Source: JAAYXU01 sp050942555
GTDB lineage: Bacteria > Bacillota > Clostridia > Christensenellales > UMGS416
Length of the DNA: 6,481 nucleotides
Direction: 5' to 3'
Assembly (NCBI GenBank): GCA_050942555.1
Contig: JBMNNN010000120.1
Location: forward strand, 1-6,481
Below, one piece after another: positions 1 to 4,578 of the stretch. Below the pieces are notes generated by a model. That model had not been told where the DNA came from. It did not search any database and was given only the letters and a program-made list of their open reading frames with translations. A program made the translations under genes and the position numbers. The first letter of the stretch is position 1, and each line of letters opens with the position of its first letter.

Positions 1-827
1 AATACAGAGGCTTTTGCAAGGTCTACTAAATTTTGAATTTCCCCTTCTGATTTAATGAAGGGTCCTAAGAGTAAATCCAAAAGGAATCTCTTCAAGTTCT
101 CCCTGGCAACCCCTGATATTCCTCCATTACTTAGTACTTTTAGCCCGATGCGCGCCAAATCCTTGTGCGAAACAGCTTTCCAGTTTGGTGAATTTGGTGA
201 CGTCTTTCCTGACGGAGTAATAAATATTCGAACTTGCTTTTTTCCATTAAACTCCTCGTTGCGTTTAATTGCTTTGTCATATCGACACAACTGAGTTTCT
301 TTACTGTTTTTATTCTGGCTTTCACCGCTATTAATTTTTTGCTCTATGAATATCACATGGTGATCGCAAGAAATAACATTGTCGCAGTAACATTCTACAG
401 ACCCCGATAAGTCAAGCGCACTCCCGATCCACTTTTCCGTCTCTGCTTTCGCATTAAAAGTATCGACCTTTTCATCCGTAACTAATTTCAATAGTTCATC
501 TAAATATCGATACCCTAAACCATGAGATTTTGATCCATCTAAAAAATAGCCCAGATATTTGCTGTATCTTATTTCCTGGGTTCCTCTGCCGCAGATTGAT
601 AGGACCGGTAAGGGCATCCCTGCCCATGTCCTGGCAAGGAAGTTTTGAGCAAATTCAAGCTTCTCCTTTACCCATTCACGATGATATGCCTCAGAAATCT
701 TAGTTACCAAACTCGAAAAGTCTTGTGTGGAAACAATTTCCCGATCAGATCGAGTAAAATTGAGATTATTCTCTTTTTCTCTAAGCGAGACTATTTGTGG
801 AATTATGCTCATAAGTCCTATTTCCAA
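1..827 (-). CDS. PD-(D/E)XK nuclease-like protein, C-terminus cut by window edge
   Basis: This minus-strand frame stays open from 827 to the left edge (about 275 residues, no stop), so the gene is partial at its 3' end. Seen: residues 85-113 carry a conserved Glu helix followed by LGYFLD and then SHGLG, and residues 139-183 read D149, then FIEQK (E162, K164), then QLCRY (Q179, Y183). Known: an early Glu helix, an SHGLG-like segment, D...ExK and QLxxY are the hallmarks of the PDDEXK_4-type branch of the restriction-endonuclease-like fold, in which D, E and K bind metal and cut DNA. Inferred: a metal-dependent nuclease, possibly of a defence or mobile element, but the biological role is not shown. 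The start is taken as TTG at 827, because an AAAGGAGGT site lies 8 nt upstream. An ATG at 812 is in frame but 23 nt from that site. Base composition is more AT-rich than the genes to the right. Family call fairly sure, function unsure. Confidence 0.8.
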   Translation of the reverse strand, partial: MEIGLMSIIPQIVSLREKENNLNFTRSDREIVSTQDFSSLVTKISEAYHREWVKEKLEFAQNFLARTWAGMPLPVLSICGRGTQEIRYSKYLGYFLDGSKSHGLGYRYLDELLKLVTDEKVDTFNAKAETEKWIGSALDLSGSVECYCDNVISCDHHVIFIEQKINSGESQNKNSKETQLCRYDKAIKRNEEFNGKKQVRIFITPSGKTSPNSPNWKAVSHKDLARIGLKVLSNGGISGVARENLKRFLLDLLLGPFIKSEGEIQNLVDLAKASV

Positions 828-834
828 AAAATGT

Positions 835-843
835 ACCTCCTTT
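835..843 (-). promoter_or_regulatory. Strong Shine-Dalgarno that selects a TTG start
   Basis: On the minus strand this reads AAAGGAGGT, a near-perfect complement of the 16S rRNA 3' end. The distance from GGAGG to TTG at 827 is 8 nt, which is ideal. The distance to the in-frame ATG at 812 is 23 nt, which is too long. It therefore argues for five extra residues (MEIGL) before the first ATG-coded methionine. Confidence 0.65.
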
Positions 844-1046
844 AAGGATTAGTTTTACCAATACGTGGAATCTGATTTATTTTGCTGTATAATGTAAACT
901 CTTTCCCGGACGTATACACCCCCCAACAATGGATTGTCCAGCTCGTTATGACGCTCGTTCGGGTAGTAAGAGGTAGACAGCTTATGGCATAAGATACAGC
1001 CAATTACTATGACAATTTCGCAGCAGTCTTACCTTTTCTCCAAACT

Positions 1047-1298
1047 TCATATTAACTCGAGAAATATTCGCCCATTATTTACCTTTATTATTGACTGTTT
1101 TGAGCCTTTTGTCAATGGGCATAGGTTAATTAGCATAATAGCAAGCACAGCAAGTATATGTACACTTGCAAAAACCCACGTTTTAGCGTCCCGTCTGGCT
1201 TGCTTGACAGCAATCACGTCCGTTGTTGTCACACACGACGATTTTTCATCATTGGGATATCTATTAACGATTACAGGGCAAATCGTTAAAAGATGCAC
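1047..1298 (-). CDS. Doubtful small hypothetical membrane-segment ORF
   Basis: This is an 83-codon frame opening with GTG. About two-thirds of the way along it has a hydrophobic run (WVFASVHILAVLAIMLINL) after a basic stretch (KQARRDAK), which could form a single membrane helix. I recognise no family. The start is poor: GGAGG lies only 1 nt before the GTG, and that GGAGG is itself half of a short inverted repeat (ACCTC-CA-GAGGT). The hydrophobic run could be chance in AT-rich DNA. An overlapping plus-strand frame of similar length weakens the case further. More likely non-coding than coding. Confidence 0.15.
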   Translation of the reverse strand: MHLLTICPVIVNRYPNDEKSSCVTTTDVIAVKQARRDAKTWVFASVHILAVLAIMLINLCPLTKGSKQSIIKVNNGRIFLELI

Positions 1299-1323
1299 AC
1301 CTCCAGAGGTCTAATCGTTAAAA
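1264..1323. repeat. Triple TTAACGATT/AATCGTTAA element
   Basis: A perfect 9-bp inverted repeat, TTAACGATT (1264-1272) and AATCGTTAA (1281-1289), has an 8-nt loop. A third copy at 1313-1321 extends the direct repeat to AATCGTTAAAA (11 bp, 1281-1291 and 1313-1323) at a 32-bp period, roughly three helical turns. Between the direct copies lies a short inverted repeat, ACCTC-CA-GAGGT. This could be an operator or a recombinase arm-type site; nothing in the window identifies the binding protein. Confidence 0.5.
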
Positions 1324-1416
1324 ATAAGCACTTGGCAGCTACAGGTTCGTGTCAAGTATCCTCCGAAAACGGCTACTCTAAAACACCAACTATTGCTACA
1401 AAGCAAAAAGCGCAAA

Positions 1417-1450
1417 GCCCGAAAGCGGCTTAAATCAAGCACTTTCGGGC
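1417..1450 (-). terminator. Rho-independent terminator of ssrA (smpB-ssrA)
   Basis: GCCCGAAAG (1417-1425) pairs perfectly with CTTTCGGGC (1442-1450). The stem continues inward after a small bulge with GCTT (1428-1431) against AAGC (1437-1440), closing on a 5-nt loop. Read on the minus strand, the hairpin is followed by TTTGCGCTTTTTG, a broken T-tract. The other strand has no T-run after the stem, so it acts leftward. It lies 56 nt beyond the 3' CCA of tmRNA. Confidence 0.85.
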
Positions 1451-1466
1451 AAACAAAAAACCACCC

Positions 1467-1495
1467 ACCGATAGATGTCATTCTACCAATAGATG
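1467..1495. repeat. Direct repeat ACCRATAGATG just 3' of tmRNA
   Basis: ACCGATAGATG (1467-1477) and ACCAATAGATG (1485-1495) differ at one base and repeat with an 18-nt period. They lie between the tmRNA 3' end and its terminator. The function is unknown. Because integrases often use the 3' end of ssrA, arm-type binding sites are one possibility, but two short copies can also arise by chance. Confidence 0.4.
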
Positions 1496-1505
1496 GTACT
1501 ATTTC

Positions 1506-1858
1506 TGGTGGAGGCGAGGGGAATCGAACCCCTGTCCGAAAATGCGATCCCAGTGTTTTCTCCGAGCGCAGCCGGTGTTTTCAATTCCCCTTGCCGGACC
1601 CCCATCGGCCGGGTTCCGGGTCGGGTAGCTTCATATAATCCGGTCAGCCGCAAAGCTTAGGCTGATTCGTTCCCCGCATGATTGATGCCGCTTTTCCCTA
1701 TGCGGGTCTCAGGAGAGCGACACGTCGCGGGCTATTAGGCCGCGACGGGAAGAGTATGTTCGTTGCGAGTTAAGTTTAGGTTTCCGTTTTTAATGCGGAC
1801 GAGCCCGCAGCTCGCTTACGCTGCTCTCGCATCCCCGTCGAAATCCATATACGCCCCC
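1506..1858 (-). ncRNA. ssrA: Transfer-messenger RNA (tmRNA, 10Sa RNA)
   Basis: tmRNA is charged with alanine, enters stalled ribosomes with SmpB and EF-Tu, and supplies a short reading frame that tags the unfinished protein for proteolysis. Seen: the 5' end GGGGGCG (from 1858) pairs with CGCCTCC near the 3' end to make the 7-bp acceptor stem, and the gene encodes ACCA at its end. The tRNA-like half has ATGGATTTCGACGGGG near the 5' side and a T-arm AGGGG-TTCGATT-CCCCT. An 8-bp hairpin, CGTCGCGG/CCGCGACG, encloses the tag stop codons. Later stems such as CCCGCAT/ATGCGGG and TCAGCC/GGCTGA fit the pseudoknot region. The 353-nt length is normal for a one-piece tmRNA. It lies downstream of smpB in the same orientation, has its own promoter, and is followed by a terminator. 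The 5' leader would be removed by RNase P. Termini are inferred from base pairing. Confidence 0.97.
1735..1767 (-). other. tmRNA proteolysis-tag reading frame
   Basis: In the frame ending in TAA TAG the sequence encodes RNEHTLPVAA. With the alanine delivered by tmRNA itself, the tag would be A-RNEHTLPVAA. The VAA ending fits the hydrophobic C-terminus recognised by ClpXP-type proteases. The resume position was set by alignment to the Bacillus subtilis context (TATAACT then GGC) and by the usual ten encoded residues; here TTAACT precedes CGC. An arginine resume codon is unusual, since most known ones are Gly, Ala, Asp or Val codons. The end of the tag is sure, the exact start less so. Confidence 0.7.
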
Positions 1859-1888
1859 ATGATCGTTCAGGAGATGCCTACGCTTATT

Positions 1889-1917
1889 ATTATATCGGAA
1901 CGGCCGGCAATATGCAA
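1889..1917 (-). promoter_or_regulatory. ssrA promoter (sigma-70/sigma-A type)
   Basis: On the minus strand TTGCAT (1912-1917) and a perfect TATAAT (1889-1894) are separated by exactly 17 nt. Transcription would start near 1882, giving a leader of about 24 nt before the mature tmRNA 5' end. The -35 lies 27 nt past the smpB stop codon, so ssrA has its own promoter. No terminator separates the two genes, so read-through from smpB is also possible. Confidence 0.8.
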
Positions 1918-1943
1918 TGGCTCATTTTCACCGGACAACCGTT

Positions 1944-2417
1944 CTATTCCTGCCGACTGCGCGCCAAAGCGCGCTCCATATCGCGGCGGACGGTCTGCCC
2001 GGCTTTCGCTTCACGCTTGTCGTAAAGCTTTTTGCCGCGGGCCAGCGCCAGCTCGATTTTCACCCTGCCGGCTTTCAGGTACATCCGCAGCGGTATGAGC
2101 GTCAGTCCCTTCAGCTTCACCTTCGCCTGCAAACTGCGGATCTCGCGCTTGTGCGCCAGCAGACGACGGTCCCGGGTCGGGTTGAGAGCCCACGAACCGC
2201 TTTTTTCGTAGGGACTGATATGAGCGCCCAGCAGCCACAGCTCTCCGTCGCGGATCGCGCAGTAACTTTCCTTCAGGTTGGCCTGTCCCATACGGATGGA
2301 TTTTACCTCGGAGCCATGGAGGGCAATGCCGACTTCCAGCGTCTCCTCGATATAATAATCATGATGAGCGCGCCGGTTCTGAACCAGCGTTTTTTGCGTT
2401 TTTTCTCCGGCGGCCAT
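1944..2417 (-). CDS. smpB: SsrA-binding protein SmpB
   Basis: SmpB binds the tRNA-like part of tmRNA, takes the place of the missing anticodon arm, and brings tmRNA to ribosomes stalled on broken messages. The 157-residue product has the normal length and the whole family pattern. The N-terminal segment LVQNRRAHHDYYIEETLEVG is followed by ALHGSEVKSIRMGQANLKES (the OB-fold core that contacts tmRNA), then HISPYEKS. Next come RDRRLLAHKREI and the GLTLIPLRMYLKAGRVKIEL segment. The C-terminal tail is basic (ARGKKLYDKREAKA...RRDMERAL), as expected for the part that enters the mRNA channel as a helix. The ATG at 2417 has AAAGGGGA upstream with 8 nt spacing. It is transcribed from a strong promoter at 2471-2499 and sits 85 nt upstream of ssrA in the same direction, the common arrangement in Bacillota, though no rnr gene is next to it here. 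Confidence 0.98.
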   Translation of the reverse strand: MAAGEKTQKTLVQNRRAHHDYYIEETLEVGIALHGSEVKSIRMGQANLKESYCAIRDGELWLLGAHISPYEKSGSWALNPTRDRRLLAHKREIRSLQAKVKLKGLTLIPLRMYLKAGRVKIELALARGKKLYDKREAKAGQTVRRDMERALARSRQE

Positions 2418-2445
2418 CCAAGCGTCCCCTTTATGGAAAATAACC

Positions 2446-2468
2446 CCATCCGCCTGGATGGAGCGGAT
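2446..2468 (-). promoter_or_regulatory. Two competing small hairpins in the smpB leader
   Basis: CCATCC (2446-2451) pairs with GGATGG (2456-2461) around a 4-nt loop, while ATCCGC (2448-2453) can instead pair with GCGGAT (2463-2468). The two stems share bases and exclude each other. They lie at the very start of the predicted smpB transcript, about 30 nt before the start codon, and may affect mRNA stability. Regulation is speculative. Confidence 0.3.
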
Positions 2469-2470
2469 CG

Positions 2471-2499
2471 ATTATAGCATATATTTGCGCTGTAAGCAA
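2471..2499 (-). promoter_or_regulatory. smpB promoter with extended -10
   Basis: On the minus strand TTGCTT (2494-2499), a 17-nt spacer and a perfect TATAAT (2471-2476) preceded by TGC (extended -10) form a strong housekeeping promoter. Predicted start near 2464, giving a leader of about 47 nt to the smpB ATG. Confidence 0.82.
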
Positions 2500-2507
2500 A
2501 CAGGAGG

Positions 2508-2711
2508 GTGCAAACGGATGTTGTCAAGTTGTTCTGGGTAAAAGATCAGGCCGGAAGCAACAGTATCATGGACGGTGCTCAAGCCCTTGCAGCACTTGTG
2601 GCTGCGGATCCCCTGCTTTCATATTCTTCCTCTGGTATTTATCGTTATTTTCTCAGTGCGTTTTACATTGACATGCCCGCTCGCTCGCCGGTAAAATCAA
2701 AACTGGGATGA
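2508..2711 (+). CDS. Doubtful 67-residue hypothetical ORF
   Basis: The frame opens with GTG directly abutting a GGAGGG (spacing 0), so that start is not usable in the normal way. The next in-frame start, ATG at 2568, has only a weak GGAAG upstream. The product has a central hydrophobic part (ALAALVAADPLLSYS, then IYRYFLSAFYI) and no motif I recognise. It could be the remnant of a decayed gene or a chance frame. It runs divergently from smpB. Confidence 0.2.
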   Translation: MQTDVVKLFWVKDQAGSNSIMDGAQALAALVAADPLLSYSSSGIYRYFLSAFYIDMPARSPVKSKLG

Positions 2712-2745
2712 TTTGGTTCAGGCGCGATTGGAGGGACACCGGACG

Positions 2746-2823
2746 ATGAAACAGGAAACGAGGCGCCATATCGCTCCCGACGGCAGCGTGACCCAAACCG
2801 ATTTCCTGGAGCGCAGACTGTAG
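2746..2823 (+). CDS. Possible 25-residue small protein
   Basis: A short ATG frame is preceded by TTGGAGGG with 10 nt spacing and encodes MKQETRRHIAPDGSVTQTDF plus five further residues ending in RRL. The product is polar and highly charged, with no membrane or signal segment. It stands alone on the plus strand and converges on the end of the transporter operon. Only the good ribosome binding site supports it; no clear promoter is visible. It could also be the leftover start of a lost longer gene. Confidence 0.3.
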   Translation: MKQETRRHIAPDGSVTQTDFLERRL

Positions 2824-2851
2824 CGATCCGCATCCGAAGCGGACGCCCGGC

Positions 2852-3679
2852 TCAGCGGTGGGTCAGGTTGTATTTCTTTTCCACGTGCGCGATCGCCAGA
2901 TACATAATCGCCGCTACCACCGCCAGGATCAGTATGCTCGCCATCACGAGATCCAGCTTGAATACCTGCCCGCCGTACACAATGAGGTATCCAAGCCCCG
3001 CCCGCGACACCAGATACTCCCCGACGATGACGCCCACCCATGTCATTCCGACGTTGATTTTCAGCGTCGATATCATCGCGGGGATGCTGGCCGGAAGCAC
3101 CACCAGCCTGAGTATCTGGGCTCTGGTCGCGCCGAACGTCCTCACGAGCAGTATTTTTTCCTCGCTGACCTCAAGAAACGCGTTGAGCACATTGAGCACC
3201 GTGACGATCACCGATATGAGCAACGCCATCGTGATGATCGCGCCGGCGCCGGCGCCCACCCATACGATGATGACCGGCCCCAGCGCGATCTTGGGCAGGC
3301 TGTTGAGCACCACCAGATACGGGTCCAGCACCTGCGCCGCGGCGGGCAGCCACCAGAGCAGCACCGCGATACCGATCCCCAGCAGCGTGCCCAGCACGAA
3401 TCCCGCCGCCGTTTCCCAGAGCGTAACGCCGATATGCATGAAAAGATCGCCCGAGCGGTACAGCGACGCGATGGTCCTCACGATCCGGGAGGGCGAGCTC
3501 ATGATGAATGGATCGATCCACTGCATATGGGCGGCCAGCTCCCACAGGCCTATGATGATGAGCGCCAGACTGATGCGGGAAGCCATGATGAACCGGTTCC
3601 TGCGCCGGATCTGTTTCCAGTACCGCGCATGCTCCTCGGATATCGGCGCGGCTTTCGCTGTCGCTGCGTTATTGGACAT
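2852..3679 (-). CDS. ABC importer permease, NitT/TauT/SsuC type
   Basis: This is the membrane-spanning subunit of an ABC importer for a small organic or inorganic solute. The 275-residue product has a cytoplasmic basic N-terminus, about six hydrophobic segments beginning near residue 33, and the cytoplasmic EAA-type loop at about 174-200 (EKILLVRTFGATRAQILRLV then VLPASIP, with key G183 and P196), which docks onto the ATPase. The segment PYLVVLNSLPKIALGPVIIV at 120-139 is typical of the SsuC/TauC/NrtB group (BPD_transp_1 family). The start is ATG at 3679, inside the end of the ATPase gene (11-nt overlap), with AAGGAG 10 nt upstream. This start gives the usual family length; the frame stays open 28 codons further but only into coding sequence of the ATPase. 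The overlap indicates translational coupling. Substrate not determinable from sequence. Confidence 0.93.
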   Translation of the reverse strand: MSNNAATAKAAPISEEHARYWKQIRRRNRFIMASRISLALIIIGLWELAAHMQWIDPFIMSSPSRIVRTIASLYRSGDLFMHIGVTLWETAAGFVLGTLLGIGIAVLLWWLPAAAQVLDPYLVVLNSLPKIALGPVIIVWVGAGAGAIITMALLISVIVTVLNVLNAFLEVSEEKILLVRTFGATRAQILRLVVLPASIPAMISTLKINVGMTWVGVIVGEYLVSRAGLGYLIVYGGQVFKLDLVMASILILAVVAAIMYLAIAHVEKKYNLTHR

Positions 3680-4436
3680 GAACGGCCAGCTCCTTCCATA
3701 ATAAATCGAAGTATCCCTGAAACCTCGGGTCCTGACGTTTCCGGATCGGAGTGGCGCTCTCATTTTGCAGCTTTATATCAACGCTCAACTTAATGGAAGC
3801 GGGTCTTTCGGTTAGTAGCATCACCCGGTCGGACATCGATATTGCCTCGGCAATATCATGGGTCACGAGTATCGCCGTTTTTCCTTCCTGCCGGATAATC
3901 TGAGCGATTTCATCGGAAAGCGCCAGTCGCGTCTGGTAATCGAGCGATGAAAAGGGCTCGTCGAGCAGCAGGAGTTCGGGATCGACAGCCAGTGTCCGGA
4001 TGAGCGCCACTCTCTGCCGCATGCCTCCCGACAGCTGCTGCGGGTGATAGCGGGAGAAGTCCTTGAGTCCGTATTTGTCCAGTAGGGCCAGCGCTCTGGC
4101 CCGCGTTTCCTTTGAGCATTTTCCGCGTATCTGAAGTCCCAGCAATATATTCTCCTCGATCGTGCGCCACTCGAACAGATGGTCTCTCTGCAGCATATAG
4201 GCGGCCAACTCGCTGGTACCGTTCACAGGTTCCCCGTGGATGCGTATCTCGCCCCCGGAGGGTTCCACGAGCCCCGCGATCATCGACAGTATCGTCGTCT
4301 TTCCGCACCCGCTGGGCCCGACGATGCTGACGAATTCGCCCGGGCTGACCGAAAAGGAAAGATCCCTGACTACATCGATTTCGCCGTTTATCGAGTGATA
4401 TCTCTTGTCCACATTCTTCACACTGACCAGTTCCAT
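3669..4436 (-). CDS. ABC importer ATP-binding protein, NitT/TauT/SsuB type
   Basis: This cytoplasmic ATPase powers the importer. From the ATG at 4436 (255 residues) all motifs are intact: Walker A GPSGCGKTT at 40-48, Q-loop glutamine at 83 (MLQRDHLFEW), signature LSGGMRQR at 135-142, Walker B LLLLDEP at 155-161 with the catalytic Glu 160, D-loop SSLD, and switch histidine 193 in VTHD. Length and sequence match the nitrate/sulfonate/taurine group. Start choice: TTG at 4445 is only 3 nt from AAGAGGA, too close, while ATG at 4436 is 12 nt away and begins the conserved MELVSVKNV. The gene lies 142 nt downstream of the binding-protein gene and overlaps the permease start by 11 nt. The C-terminal ~50 residues after the switch region (from SDRVMLL) are a normal family tail. 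Confidence 0.95.
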   Translation of the reverse strand: MELVSVKNVDKRYHSINGEIDVVRDLSFSVSPGEFVSIVGPSGCGKTTILSMIAGLVEPSGGEIRIHGEPVNGTSELAAYMLQRDHLFEWRTIEENILLGLQIRGKCSKETRARALALLDKYGLKDFSRYHPQQLSGGMRQRVALIRTLAVDPELLLLDEPFSSLDYQTRLALSDEIAQIIRQEGKTAILVTHDIAEAISMSDRVMLLTERPASIKLSVDIKLQNESATPIRKRQDPRFQGYFDLLWKELAVHVQ

Positions 4437-4534
4437 CAGAATCAATCATCCTCTTGCGCCTTGCGACTGTTTTGTATCTCCGGATCATCGTCATTCGCGA
4501 TTGGTTGCTCCACCAGCCTCTACCCAATATAGGA

Positions 4535-4564
4535 GGAAGCCCCAAGCCGCCCCCTGAGGCTTCC
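4535..4564 (-). promoter_or_regulatory. Intercistronic hairpin in the importer operon
   Basis: GGAAGCC (4535-4541) pairs with GGCTTCC (4558-4564) around a 16-nt C-rich loop (on the plus strand), just after the binding-protein stop codon and before the ATPase gene. No T-run follows on the minus strand, so it is not a classic terminator. Such structures often stabilise the upstream message so that the binding protein is made in excess; this role is inferred. Confidence 0.4.
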
Positions 4565-4578
4565 GGGTCCGGCCAGGT

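Larger units (their letters stand above)
844..1416. other. AT-rich gene-poor stretch with scattered inverted repeats
   Basis: No convincing gene is visible between the nuclease-like gene and the ssrA terminator. An 83-codon minus-strand frame (1047-1298) is listed separately at low confidence. The stretch holds several small symmetric elements: CTTATG-G-CATAAG at 981-993, TGACAGCAA/TTGTTGTCA at 1205-1231, TTAACGATT/AATCGTTAA at 1264-1289 with a further copy at 1313-1321, and ACTTGGCA/TGTCAAGT at 1330-1357. None has a T-run that would make it a terminator. A clear promoter for the nuclease-like gene was not found; TATACA at 887-892 (minus) is only a weak candidate. Confidence 0.5.
2500..2851. 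other. Intergenic stretch between smpB promoter and transporter operon
   Basis: About 350 nt separate the smpB promoter from the stop codon of the permease gene. The stretch holds two weak plus-strand ORFs (2508-2711 and 2746-2823, listed separately). A TCCGC/GCGGA stem at 2827-2843 has no T-run, so no convincing terminator for the leftward transporter operon is visible. No RNA gene was recognised. Confidence 0.5.

Noticed and set aside
55..294. 79-codon plus-strand frame at the left edge
   Set aside because: It is antisense to the nuclease-like gene and lacks a ribosome binding site.
888..893. Perfect TATAAT on the plus strand
   Set aside because: No -35 element at a proper distance and no gene downstream on that strand.
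1009..1314. 101-codon plus-strand frame in the gene-poor region
   Set aside because: No ribosome binding site before its ATG, no recognised motif, and it crosses the inverted repeats; it overlaps another weak frame on the opposite strand.
844..1505. CRISPR array or tRNA genes in the gene-poor stretch
   Set aside because: The repeats are too few and too short for an array, and no cloverleaf could be drawn.
1393..2098. Plus-strand frames across the ssrA locus
   Set aside because: They are antisense to a tmRNA gene with clear structure, so they are chance frames.
1917..2477. 186-codon plus-strand frame
   Set aside because: It is antisense to smpB, which matches its family over its full length.
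2827..2843. TCCGC/GCGGA stem as terminator of the importer operon
   Set aside because: Only a 5-bp stem and no T-run on the minus strand.
2858..3793. Long plus-strand frames (311 and 277 codons) opposite the permease
   Set aside because: They arise from GC-rich codon bias opposite a clear permease gene; the products are His/Arg/Asp-rich or Thr/Ser-rich and resemble no family.
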